Assembly (NCBI GenBank): GCA_024291935.2
Contig: CM044315.1
Span: forward strand, 49,264,385-49,328,384
Length of the DNA stretch: 64,000 bases
Direction of reading: 5' to 3'
From: Okapia johnstoni
Lineage: Eukaryota; Chordata; Mammalia; Artiodactyla; Giraffidae
Shown: positions 33,738 through 44,860 of the stretch, piece after piece
How the letters are laid out: each line of letters begins with the position of its first letter
Numbering within the stretch: the stretch's first letter is position 1
Made by a program: the position numbers and the translations under genes
The notes under the pieces: model-generated
What the model saw: the letters and a program-made list of their open reading frames with translations, nothing else
Databases searched by the model: none
What the model was told of the DNA's origin: nothing

Positions 33738-34322
33738 TATTCCTAGAAAGGAGTATTTTAAATAGAAAAAGAAGAAACAGAACTGTCAAGATGAAGTTTC
33801 TCTCCTACCCAGAAGAAAGGTAAAAATTCATGAAGATTAGATCAACTTCAGAAGAATAAAGATGCCACCTTTACTTTGCATATTTGAATCTGCATGCTAC
33901 CTTTAGATCTCACCAGTTTCGTATCACCAATGGATCTACCACTAGTTTGGCATTTAATCCACATCTAGCCTGTGAAGTTTGCAGTCATTTGTTGCAGTTT
34001 CTGAATGATTATTTTGAATTAAATTCTCTGCAAGAATGGATCCAGGTGATATGAAGCCTAAGCTGATATGATTGGGGCCATAAAGGTCTTTACAGAAAAA
34101 TAAAATTACAAACACAAATTAGGTATGAAAGGAAATACTTAGAAGGAACAAATAAATCACAGCAAATTATTGAAGACATGGAAGTTTAGTTCCTTTTCTT
34201 TACTCCATGCAAGAAGAGGGCCCTGATGCCCAAGCTTCTTTAGCTTCATGCTAAATCTCTGGCTCTCAATTTATACCAGTATGTTACCCTGTTTTCTATA
34301 AGAACTTATGCTGCAAGTTTAA
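33738..34322. other. No recognised feature
   Basis: AT-rich; no recognised repeat or coding signal. Confidence 0.35.
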
Positions 34323-34333
34323 GTCTATGATCT

Positions 34334-34557
34334 CTGTGCATGTGTGCTAAATCACTTCAGTCATGTCTGACTCTTTTCAACCCACTGAACTGCAGCCAGG
34401 ATCCTCTGTCCATGTGATTCTCCAGGCAAGAATATTGGAATGGGTTTCTGTGCCCTCTCCCGAGGGATCTTCCCAAACTGGGGATTGAGCCCAAGTCTCT
34501 TCATCTCCTGCACTGGCAGGCAAATTCTATACCACTCTCACCACCTGGGACGCCCAC
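34334..34557 (-). mobile_element. Bov-tA SINE, antisense
   Basis: From tgtgcatgtgtgctaaatca (3' end) to the tRNA-like head near 34557. Near-perfect 11-bp duplication gtctatg(a/g)tct at 34323-34333 and 34558-34568. Confidence 0.9.
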
Positions 34558-34803
34558 GTCTATGGTCTACTTACAGGCAAACCAGCAGACCAGAAGAGGT
34601 AGTTACTTCCTTCCTATGAATGGCCTCATTAGCGAAAGGGGAATGCTGTCAAGTTCATTGTATGCTCCCTCCCATACCACGTATCTACTTCTCCCTGGAC
34701 ATAGGATACTTAATGGATCTTTCCTGCATAAAATGGAAGAAATTAATACTTTCTTCTTCTGCTAAAGGTTATTAAGGACATTGGCTCTTAACCAAAGACT
34801 TTT

Positions 34804-35217
34804 TCAGTTCAGCTTAGTCACTCAGTTGTGTCTGACTCTTTGTGACCCCATGGACTGCAGCACATCAGGCTTCCCTGTCCATCACCAACTCCCAGAGCTT
34901 ACTCAAACTCATGTCTATCTAGTCGGTGACACTATCCAACCATCTCATCCTCTGTCGTCCCCTTCTTCTCCTGCCTTCAGTCTTTCTCAGCATCAGAGTC
35001 TTTTCCAGTGATTCAGTTCTTTGCATCAGGTGGCCAAAGTATTGGAGTTTCAGCTTCAGCGTAAGTCCTTCCAAAGAATATTCAGGATTTATTTCTTTTA
35101 GGTTTGACTGGTTGGATCTCCTTGCAGTCCAAGGGACTCTCAAGAGTCTTCCCCAACACCACAGTTCTAAAGCATCAATCCTTCAACACTCAGCTTTCTT
35201 TACGGTCCAGCTTTCAC
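34804..35217 (-). mobile_element. BovB LINE 3' fragment, antisense
   Basis: Minus-strand translation gives RVPWTARRSNQSNLKEINP, then [20 protein letters not shown], the BovB C-terminal region, ending at the BovB 3' end at 34804. Confidence 0.92.
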
Positions 35218-35469
35218 TGAAGAAGGAATTCATAGGGCCTGGAATCCATCTTAAGCCTGTTCGTGCTGATCATGTTCGGGCACCTCTCTAATGGACTCTG
35301 AACTCTGTGCTTAGTGCCTGTGGCGACTTCTCATGGAAGCTGTTGCTAAGATCCTTTCTATGGCTTTGTATTTTTCTATGGAGGAAAAATTATTGCTTCA
35401 CGTTTTTTCATAATAAAATCAAACGAAGCATATATTTCACAGTCAAAACAGTACAGTTTTCTCCACTGG

Positions 35470-35585
35470 GTAAATTAAATAAGACAATATATGCAAAGTA
35501 CTTTTATAACTGCACATATACTCAAAACAGTACAGCTGAATAAGACAAAATGTAAAATATGCTTATTATTGTTATTATTTCTACT
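35470..35585 (-). mobile_element. Possible MIR, antisense
   Basis: taaataagacaatatatgca followed by a tta-rich end near 35570 resembles the antisense MIR 3' part. Weak. Confidence 0.3.
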
Positions 35586-35847
35586 GCTTTGGGGTATGAA
35601 AGTTAAACTGGTTACTAAATATGTCTAACTTTGTCTTCAGGGTTTTGCTGGGACTCTGACATCCTAAGAACTATCTTCCTTTGAGGAATTCTGGAGCAAA
35701 TTGCAAGGGTAAAAAGAGAAACATTTTAAAGAATGTACTGGAAACAATAGGCATGATTTCTAGGATACCTCCTGATTCTCCAGACAAGAGACATCAGACA
35801 TCTGCCTGTCTCAGTCTGTCCCTTTGTCAGCACATAGGAATTGATTT

Positions 35848-35978
35848 GTTGCTGTTCAGTTGCTCAGTCGTGTCTGACTAGGCGGCCCCATGGACTACAG
35901 CATGCCAGGCTTCCCTGTCCTTCACTAACTCCTGGAGTTTGCTTAAACTCATGTCCATTGAATTGATGGAAGTGATGC
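35848..35978 (-). mobile_element. BovB 3'-terminal fragment, antisense
   Basis: gttgctgttcagttgctcag through ccatggactacagcatgcca to ctcatgtccattgaattgat. About 130 bases of the BovB 3' end, with a short deletion after tgtctgact. Confidence 0.88.
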
Positions 35979-36961
35979 CGATTTTAATATAGCTGGGCCA
36001 ACAAGATCTAATTTCATCTCTGGCTCAAGGCCCAAGATCCCTTCTTCCCTTTCCGTAGGTCTCACACCTGCCTGGTTTAGTGAGCAGGTTACTAAACAAG
36101 ATTGAAAACTGATCGATTTCCCATTTTGATACAGCTAGGTTGCTGGCTATATTTTTCTTTAGTGGGGTTAGTTAAATATTTAATGAAATCTTAAGAGAAA
36201 AATTCTGTCTGTGTAATGTAAACATATTGCTAGGTTGCCTGAAAGGGTCATCTCTTGATTAAGCTGAATGTCAGGAGTATCGATAGTATCTTCTTAGTAT
36301 TCCAGAGAGATGCCATCAGTAAAGTCCCATGTTGCATGGGGGCTGCTGTGCCTATTATGCACAGCCCAGATGTATTCATGGTGAGAGAGCTGGGCGAGCA
36401 CCACGTGGGGTTTGGTCCTGTCATCTGCACATTCGATTAACAGTTTAGTTTTTTAAAAATAGAATTCTAATTAGAGAATTAATCTCTGACCTTTATTGTA
36501 CAAACACGTATACATTCTATAATCCGCAACAGATCCTGATAGTTGGAAAATAAAGTTTTCCAAAGTTATCACAGCAAAATATCTGTTTTTAGGCAGAATT
36601 AAAGACAGTGGGTAGATGAGGCAGACAAGTAAATTTTGCTTCAAAACAGTAAAATGAATTAAAATGATTCTCCAACTAGGCCAGCAGGAGGATAAGAAGT
36701 GATAGACAGAGGCTTCAGTTCTAGGTGTTTCAAAATTGAGGGATATTTAACCAAACATCAGGGATGATGATAGGGAGCCTGCCTGGTTACCCCTTTATAA
36801 TCTTGCATTTGTTCCCAATGTACCATCCCTGTTACCACTATTTTAGTTTAAGCCCTACTTACCACGTCTTAGAACCCTATCTACATTCTTGAGCTTGTTT
36901 CCTTATCTACAATATGGTCTCCGACAACCTGTCTTCCACATTGACACTTAACAACCTTTCT
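35979..36961. other. No recognised feature
   Basis: AT-rich with a moderately GC 36320-36420 portion. Two short overlapping open frames near 36250-36440 on opposite strands have no recognisable motif. Confidence 0.35.
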
Positions 36962-37223
36962 ATTTTTTTAACAACTTTGTTGTGATATAACTCACATATC
37001 ATACTATTCATTCATTTAAAGTATACAGTTCAGTGAGTTTTAGTACATCCACTGAGTTGTGTGCCAATTGTGTGTCTACAACCTAATTTTAGAGCATTTT
37101 TATTGGCCTCATAAGAAATCCCATACCCATTAGCAGTCACTTCTCATACCTGCCCCAGCTGAAGGAGACAACTAATCAATCTGCTTTCTCCTTTATAGAG
37201 CAGCCTATTCTAGCTATTTCGCA

Positions 37224-37879
37224 TCAGTTCAGTTCAGTCGCTCAGTCGTGTCCAACTCTTTGCGACCCCATGAATTGCAGCACGCCAGGCCTCTCTGTCC
37301 ATCACCAGCTCCCGGAGTCTACCCAAGCCAGTCGAGTCGGTGATGCCATCCAACCATCTCATCCTCTGTCGTCCCCTTATCCTCCCGCCCCCAATCCCAC
37401 CCAGCATCAGGGTCTTTTCCAATGAGTCAACCCTTCGCATGAGGTGGCCAAAGTATTGGAGTTTCAGCTTCAACATCAGACCTTCCAATGAACACCCAGG
37501 ATTGATCACTTTTAGGATGGATTGATTGGATCTCCTTGCAGTCCAAGGGACTCTCAAGAGTCTTCTCCAACACCACAGTTCAAAAGCATCAATTCTTCGG
37601 CGCTCAGCTTTCTTCACCGTCCAACTCTCACATCCATACATGACCACTGCAAAAACCATAGCCTTGACTAGACGGACTTTCGTTGGCAAAGTAATGTCTC
37701 TGCTTTTAAATATGCTATCTAGGTTGGTCATAACCTTCCTTTCAAGGAGTAAGCGTCTTTTAATTTCATGGCTGCAATCACCATCTGCAGTGATTCTGGA
37801 GCCCAAAAAAATAAAGTCTGACACTGTTTCCACTGTTTCCCCATCTATTTCCATGAAGTGATGGGACCAGATGCCATGA
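37224..37879 (-). mobile_element. BovB LINE, 3' part, antisense, coding frame open
   Basis: Minus strand reads [60 protein letters not shown] and RVPWTARRSNQSI through to the C-terminus with no stop, then the BovB 3' end. The RT catalytic box is upstream of the truncation and absent. Confidence 0.93.
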
Positions 37880-38331
37880 TGTGGCCTTTTGTGACTGACT
37901 TTAGCATAATGTTTACAGTGTTCATCCGTGTTGTAGCATTGGTCTATACTTTTTATTGAGGAATAATATTCTATTTTATGTATAGACCACATTTTTAAAA
38001 TCCATTCATTAATTGATGAGCATTTAAGTTTTTTCCACTTTGGGGCTATTATGAACACTGCTACTGTGAACATTAATGTACAAGTTTTTGTTCTAAAGTA
38101 AGCTTTCATTGGGCTTCCCTGGTAGCTTACCTGGTAAAGAATCTGCCTGCAATGAAGGAGACCCCAGTTTGATTCCTGGGTCAGGAAGATCCCCAGGAGA
38201 AGGGATAGGCTACCCATTCCAGTATTCATGGGCTTCCCTGGTGGCTCAGACAGTAAAGAATCCGCCTGCAGTGAGGGAGACCTGGATTCGATTTCTGACC
38301 TATGAAGATCCCCTGGAGGAGGGCATAGCAA
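37234..38331 (-). other. 365-codon chimeric open frame (Bov-tA / L1 / BovB)
   Basis: The longest open frame in the window. In translation order, residues 1 to about 74 come from the reverse of the Bov-tA at 38111-38440. About 75 residues follow from the C-terminal end of the old L1 ORF2 (EWILKMWSIHKIEYYSSIK). The last about 215 are the BovB C-terminal region, with no stop across either junction. No catalytic RT or endonuclease residues are included. I see no evidence that it is expressed; an accidental fusion is the simplest reading. Confidence 0.85.
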
Positions 38332-38440
38332 CCCACTCCAGTATTCTTGCCTGGAGAATCCCTATGGACAGGAGCCTGGCAGGCTCCTGTCCATAGAGTC
38401 GCAAAGAGTCAGACACAACTTAGTGACTAAGCACAGAGCA
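38111..38440 (+). mobile_element. Two-headed Bov-tA SINE
   Basis: A first tRNA-like head (ggcttccctggtagcttacc) with a 45-base stub is followed at about 38230 by a second complete Bov-tA (ggcttccctggtggctcaga) ending agcacagagca. A 12-bp perfect target-site duplication taagctttcatt at 38099-38110 and 38441-38452 brackets both, so it moved as one unit. Confidence 0.93.
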
Positions 38441-38839
38441 TAAGCTTTCATTATATTAGAGTGAGATAATATATCATATACAGCTGTATGTTTAGCATTT
38501 TGAGAAACTATCAGATTGCTTTTCAGAGCAGCTGTACCATTTCACATCCCAGCATGTACCATTTCACATCCTCAGGAGCAATGTATGAGGATACCAGTTT
38601 CTCCAACTTTGCCAACTCTCATCTATCTTTTGATAATAGTTATCCAAATTGTTATGAAGTGGTATCTCACTGTGAGTTTTGTTGGCATTTCTCTGTTGTC
38701 TAATGATGTTGAACATCTTTTCATGTGTTATTGATCATTCATATAATTTTTGGAGAAATATTTATTCAAATCTTTTGTCTATTTTTAAATTGGGTAATTT
38801 GTCTTTTTGTTATTGAGTCGTAATAATTCTTTTTTTTGG

Positions 38840-40638
38840 TAAATTAATTTATTTATTTTAATTGGAGGCTAATTACTTTACAATATTGTAGTGGTTTTTG
38901 CCATACATTTACATGAATCAGCCATGGGTGTACATGTGTCCCCCATCCTGAATCCCGCTCCCACCTCCTTCCTCACCCCATCTCTCAGGGTTGTCCCAAT
39001 GCACCGGCCCTGAGCACCCTGTCTCATGCATTGAACCTGAACTGGCGGTCTATTTCACATATAGTAATATACATGTTTCAATGCTATTCTCTCAAATCAT
39101 CCCACCTTCGCCTTCTCCCACAGAGTCCAAAAGTCTGTTTTTACATCTGTGTCTCTTTTGCTGTCTCACATATACAGTCATCATTACCTTCTTTCTAAAT
39201 TCCATATATCTGCATTATTATATTGTATTGGTGTTTTTCTTTCTGGCTTACTTCACTCTGTATAATAGGCTCCAGTTTCATCCACCTCATTAGATCTGAT
39301 TTGAATGTATTCTTTTTAATGGCTGAGTAATATTCCATTGTGGAGAAGGCAATGGCACCCCACTCCAGTACTCTTGCCTGGAAAATCCCATGGATGGAGG
39401 AGCCTGGTAGGCTGCAGTCCATGGGGTCGCTAAGAGTTGGACACGACTGAGTGACTTCACTATCACTTTTCCCTTTCATGCACTGGAGAAGGAAATGGCA
39501 ACCCACTCCAGTATTCTTGCCTGGAGAATCCCAGGGACGGCGGAGCCTGGTGGGCTGTCCTCTGTGGGGTCGCACAGAGTCGGACACGACTGAAGCGACT
39601 TAGCAGCAGCAATATTCCATTGTGTATATGTACCACAGCTTTCTTATCCACTCATCTGCTGATGGACATCTAGGGTGCTTCCATGTCCTGGCTATTATAA
39701 ACAGTGCTGTGATGAACATTGGGGTACACGTGTCTCTTTCAGTTCTGGTTTCCTCGGTGTGTATGCCCAGCAGTGGTATTGCTGGGTCATATGGCAGTTC
39801 TATTTCCAATTTTTTGAGGAATCTCCACACTGTTCTCCATAGTGGCTGTACTAGTTTGCATTCCCATCAACAGTGTAAGAGGGTTCCCTTTTCTCCACAC
39901 CCTCTCCAGCATTTATTGTTTGTTGACTTTTTGATAGCAGCCATTTTGATGGGTGTGAAATGGTACCTCATTGTGGTTTTGATTTGCATTTCTCTGATAA
40001 TGAGTGATGTTGAGCGTCTTTTCATGTGTTTGTTAGCCATCTGTATGTCTTCTTTGGAGAAATGTCTGTTTAGTTCTTTGGCCCATTTTTTGATTAGCTT
40101 GTTTATTTTATGGAATTGAGCTGCAGGAGCTGCTTGTATATTTTGAGATTAATTCTTTGTCAGTTGCTTCATTTGCTATTATTTTCGCCTATTCTGAAAG
40201 CTGTCTTTTCACCTTGCTTATAGTTTCCTTTGTTGTGCAAAAGCTTTTAAATTTAATTAGGTCCCATTTGTTTATTTTTGCTTTTATTTCCATTACTCTG
40301 GGAGGTGGATCATAGAAGATCCTGCTGTGATTTATGTCAGAGAGTGTTTTGCCTATGTTTTCCTCTAGGAGTTTTATAGTTTCTGGTCTTATGTTTAGAT
40401 CTTTAACCCATTTTGAGTTTATTTTTGTGTATGGTGTTAGAAATTGTTCAAGTTTCATTCTTTCACAAGTGGTTGACCAGTTTTCCCAGCACCACTTGTT
40501 AAAGAGATTGTCTTTTCTCCATTGTATATTCTTGCCTCCTTTGTCAAAGATAAGGTGTCCATAGGTGCATGGATTTATTTCTGGGCTTTCTATTTTGTTC
40601 CATTGATCTGTATTTCTGTCTTTGTGCCAGTACCACAA
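38840..40638 (-). mobile_element. Ruminant L1, 5'-truncated, antisense
   Basis: The 3' end lies at left (ggtaaattaatttatttatt, then ggaggctaattactttacaa), followed by 3' UTR to about 39200 and ORF2 C-terminal coding to 40638. Minus-strand landmarks are [40 protein letters not shown], and [20 protein letters not shown]. Its 3' UTR terminus differs from that of the 5-14.5 kb L1, indicating another subfamily. It interrupts the older antisense L1. Confidence 0.9.
39343..39610 (+). mobile_element. Bov-A2 SINE nested in L1
   Basis: Complete dimer with (agc)n tail. A 14-bp perfect target-site duplication aatattccattgtg lies at 39329-39342 and 39611-39624, splitting the L1 ORF2 C-terminal MEYYSAIK region. 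Confidence 0.95.
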
Positions 40639-40992
40639 GTACATATGTACTACAAGTCCTTTAATAGATAAATAATTTGCAAATATTTTTATCCCATTCT
40701 GTGGGTTGTTATTTCACTTTCTTAACAGTGTCCTTTCAAGCACAAAAGTTTTAATTTTGATGAAATCCAGTTTATCTGTTTTGCTATTGTTGTTGCTAAT
40801 GCTTCTGGTGTCAAGATCATGAAAATTTATTGCTGTGTATTTCCCTAGGAATTTTATAGTTTTATTTCCTGTGTTTAAGTCTATAATTCCACTTTGTTAA
40901 TTTTTGTTTATTGTATGAGTTAGGGTTCAACTTCATTCTTTTATACATGGATATACAGTTGTTCTAGAACCATTTGTTGAAAGGGTGATCTT

Positions 40993-41714
40993 TATTAAAC
41001 ATAAGTATAATAGCTTTATTTTATTTCACACTCAAAATTCTTTAGTGGTTCACTGTTGAGTATAGTAGTGATTTCTAGACTTGGACCCCATGAACCATCA
41101 AAGAAAAATAATTTTGGAAGACTTAGATAGGGTTGCAAACTTTTTATTATTATTCAAGAGAGCAATAGGTAAATAGTATTTATACTTTCTGCACATAATT
41201 TAACAAGAATATATTTTATATAGATGTACACATCAGGAAAGAAAATAATCTCAGAAGTCAAATATTTTAAGTAAATTTAGCTTTATTGAAAACTCAGCAG
41301 ATTGCCCCTTTTTTTCTTATGTTCCTATGTACTGGTGGAAATATTTACCACAGTCTGTCATTTGTGAAACATCATGAATTTTCCTGCCTGACAAGCTTCA
41401 TTTCTTGTCATGTTCCTCCTACACACCTTATGATGCAGCCATACTGAACAAACATGACTTAGTTTCTTATCTTCTTTGCTTATGGCTGGAAACAGCCCCA
41501 CCCAATCGCATTCTCCAAATGGCAGAAGCATACATATAAACTGTAATACAATTTTAATGATGTAATAGTGATAAAAAGGCCATAGGAGTGCAAGAGTTAG
41601 TTTCTAGCTTATCTGATCTACATTTCTTGGGAAGGGAGTTAGGATAATCAATGCAAAAACCTAATGGAATCTCAACATCACTATTAATGATGGACAAGAT
41701 TTCACCTTTCTTAG
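40993..41714. other. No recognised feature
   Basis: AT-rich; no recognised repeat or coding signal. Confidence 0.35.
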
Positions 41715-41815
41715 ATTCAGATTTATTAACTATAATTAACGATAATACTATCTCTCCCACAGAGTTACTGTGAGGATCAAATGATTTAAAAAATGTAAGC
41801 TACCCAGTGCAAAAG
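41715..41815 (-). mobile_element. MIR SINE fragment, antisense
   Basis: gataatactatctctcccac, then gttactgtgaggatcaaatg, is the antisense MIR core-to-3' order. Confidence 0.5.
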
Positions 41816-41873
41816 CTAGATGCATGGGAGTTGATTAGTAAATGTCATTTGCCTGCCTCTCAGCCCTAAGTTA

Positions 41874-42085
41874 GGGCTTCCCAGGTGGTAAAGAATCTGT
41901 CTGCCAATGCAGGAGATGCAAAAGATGCAGCTTCAATCCCTGGGTTGGGAGGATAATCTGGAGTAGAAAGTGGCAACCACCCCAATATTCTTGTCTGAAA
42001 AATTCCATGGACAGAGGAGCCTTGTGGGCTACAGTCCATGAAGCTGCAAAGAGTCAGACATGATCGAGCACTGCACACACATGCA
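41874..42085 (+). mobile_element. Bov-tA SINE, diverged
   Basis: gggcttcccaggtggtaaag head, small internal insertion in the B-box region, Bov-A body ending cagacatgatcgagcac. Confidence 0.85.
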
Positions 42086-42165
42086 TACATAGTTCTGTAT
42101 TGGTGGTTTGGAACCCTGACTACACAGAGAATCACTTGGGTAGTTTGAGAAAACCCATGTCCCAC

Positions 42166-43805
42166 TGACATACTAATCCTAAAATTCACATGAAAATACA
42201 AGGGAAACACTCTTGAAAAAGAGGACAGAAGGTTGGAGAACTCATACTTTTTGGTTTCAAAATTTGTTCCATATGGCCAAATCAATTGATTTTTCACAAG
42301 AGAGTTAACACAATTCAATGCAGGGAAAACAGTTTTTTCTACAAATAGTGTTGTGACAGTTGGATACCTGCATAAAAAAAGAATGAAGTTCTTCACATGA
42401 TACACAAAAATTAACTAAAAATTCATCAGAGATCTAAGGGTAAGAGCTGAAACTGTAAAACTCTTAAAAAGACAATACCAAAGTAAATGTTTCTGACCTT
42501 GGTTTATGTCAAGTTTTCTTAGATATAACACCAAAAGCACAAGTGACAAAAGAAATAATCAGTAAATTGGACTTCATCAAAATTAAAATATTTTGTGCTT
42601 GAAAGGGCACTGTTAAGAAAGTAGAAAGATTCCCAACAGAATTCAAGAGTATATTTCTAGATTATATATTTGAAAAGGAACTTGTATGCAGAATATATAA
42701 AGAATAATTACAGCTCAATAATAAAAAGCTGAATTAAAATGAGGAAAATATTTGAATAGGCAGTTCTTTAAAGATGATACACAAATGGCCAATAAACATA
42801 TGAAAAGTTGCTCAACATTATTAGGCATCAAGGAAGTAAAAATCAAATCCACAATGAGATAATGTTTTATAACCATTTGTGTGACTATTACCAAAGGTTA
42901 GAAAGTTGACAAAACATAGAAACTGGAACTCTCATACATTGCTGCTGGAGATATAAAATGGTAGAGCTGCTCCAAAAAACAATCTGAGAGTTTCTCAAAG
43001 TGTTAAGCATAGAGTTAGCAAATGACCCAGCAATTCTAGTTCTAGGTATATGTTCAAGAGAAACAAAAAACACATGTCACACAAAAACTTGTACATGAAT
43101 GCACATTGCAGCATTATTCACAAATGTCAAAAAGGTATCAACAACCCAAATATCTACTGATTGATAAATGAATAAACAAAATGTATTGGTATATATCCAT
43201 ATAATGGAATATTTCTCTGTCACAAAAAATAAAGTACCAATGCATATTATGTTTTGATAAACCTTAAAAACATTAGGCTAAGTGAAAGAAGACAGTTAAA
43301 AAGGCCACATATTATATAATTCTACCAATATGAAAGATTCAGAATAATCAAATATATATAGACAGAAAATAGATTAGTGGTTGCCTAGAACTGAGAGGGA
43401 TTAAGCGTATTGGGAGTGACTGCTAATGGGTACAGTTTCTTTTGGAGGATGATAAAAAATGTTCTAAAATTGATTGTGGTGATTGCTGCACAACTCTAAA
43501 TAGAGGGAAAAGCACTGAATTATATACTTTAAATGGGCAAATTATGGTATGTGAATTACACATGTGTGCATGCTAAGTCACTTCAGTTGTGTCTGACTCT
43601 TGGTGACCCTATGAACTGTAGCCCACCAAGCTGCTTTGTCCATGGGATTCTACAGGCAAGAATACTAGAGTGGGCTGCCATGCCCTCCTCCAGGGGATCT
43701 TCCCGACCCAGGGATGGAGCCTGTGACTCCTGCATTGGCAAGCAGGTTCTTTACCAGTAGCACCACTGGGGAAGCCCAGTGTGAACTATATACCTCAATA
43801 AACCC
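42166..43805 (+). mobile_element. Old L1 (L1M-type), ORF2 C-terminus and 3' UTR
   Basis: Sense-strand L1 order: caagggaaacactcttgaaa, an AETVKLLKR-like stretch near 42450, tctagattatatatttgaaa, ctcatacattgctgctggag near 42930, gcagcattattcacaaatgt near 43110, then a 3' UTR ending aactatatacctcaataaac. Degenerate throughout. Carries a Bov-tA at 43561. Confidence 0.7.
43561..43777 (-). mobile_element. Bov-tA SINE, antisense
   Basis: From atgtgtgcatgctaagtcac to the head near 43777 (ggcttccccagtggtgctac on the reverse strand). Flanking tgtgaattaca / tgtgaactata is a likely decayed duplication. Confidence 0.9.
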
Positions 43806-43895
43806 TAACAATAACCTACTCCCAGAGTTTTTGATTCAGTTGTTCTGGCACCTTGGCCTTAAAAATAATAGATCTCTAGTAATTCTAACGTGTAC

Positions 43896-44665
43896 TTTAT
43901 CAACTTCTTCCTTTAATTTTCCTGATTCATCTACTTTAGAAAAATTTATTCAATCTACCACTTGTGCTCCTTCTTTGTACCTGTTGTCTTCTCAGTGTTT
44001 CTCCAGTTGTTCAATATCTTTCTTCCCCCTTACCCAAATCAGATTGACATGTTTTACCTTCTTTGGATCTGATTCAAATGACATCTATAGGAGACCTTAA
44101 ATGACTAGCCCCTCTTTGCTTTGCTCAGTGGGTCTTTGCTGTGTTCTCCACATTAATGGAGAACATAAATCTCCACATATGATTTGTTCATATGTGCTCA
44201 TTAGAATCACCAACTTAAGTTTGCAAGCAGGAAGAACATTCTAAGAGAAGGTAAGAAGTCATCTACACCAACTCCATCATTTTCTTTTTACAGCTGATAC
44301 AAATGAGGTCCTGAGGAAACAATTCAATTCCAAGTATTTGCCTACTTTACACTGTTGTATTTACTGATATTAAAAAAATTATCTCATGTAATTTTTCATG
44401 TATTTATCCACCTGATTAGGTTATAGTCTTCTTGAAGATATACAGTAACTTTATTTTGCATGAATTTTCTGTGCCTGTTAACAATAAAATATATGTTTAA
44501 CATAATAAGTTGACATTTCCAATGTCTTCCTGAAGTCCCTTCTTATATTATTCAAGGAAGCTTTTACTTTTAAGGTCATTAAGACTATTTTATAAGAGGG
44601 AATAATCAAGTATTCTGTTTCCATTATACAGAGGAAAAAGAATTTAACCTGCCAAAGGGAACATT
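43896..44665. other. No confidently recognised feature
   Basis: AT- and pyrimidine-rich sequence. A MIR-like phrase near 44280-44340 (acagctgatacaaatgaggt) is too weak to call. Confidence 0.3.
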
Positions 44666-44667
44666 TA

Positions 44668-44860
44668 GGTAGCCTTGGACAAATCACTCAACTTTTCTGA
44701 ACCTCACTTTCTAACTATAAAATGACAGAATATTAATCATGTATTTTTTCATGAGTATAAGTTAATGCTTATTAATATTTAGGGAGTACTTAAAAACTCC
44801 CTAATACTGTGGTATCTGCTCAGGAAATAATAGTTATTTTTATCATCATAGTCCTTATGA
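44668..44860 (-). mobile_element. MIR SINE, antisense
   Basis: ccttggacaaatcactcaac, then ctaactataaaatgacagaa, then a caggaaataatagttatttt end: the antisense MIR order with a diverged middle. Confidence 0.6.

Larger units (their letters stand above)
36962..40992 (-). mobile_element. Old L1 (L1M-type), antisense, split by three insertions
   Basis: Antisense L1 parts lie at 36962-37223 (3' UTR, tatacagttcagtgagtttt), 37880-38110 (ORF2 C-terminus; minus strand reads FIIAPKWKKLKCSSINEWIL), 38453-38839 and 40639-40992. The inserted elements are BovB 37224, Bov-tA 38111 and a younger L1 38840 that itself holds a Bov-A2. The continuity of ORF2 across each gap shows they were inserted into one copy. 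Confidence 0.8.
42098..43895 (-). mobile_element. MER5A-like hAT MITE, split by an L1
   Basis: The left piece 42098-42165 contains gaatcacttgggtagttt. The right piece 43807-43895 contains cccagagtttttgattcagt and ctctagtaattctaac. Both halves fit a short nonautonomous MER5-type element in antisense order, with the L1 at 42166-43805 lying between them. Confidence 0.5.
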
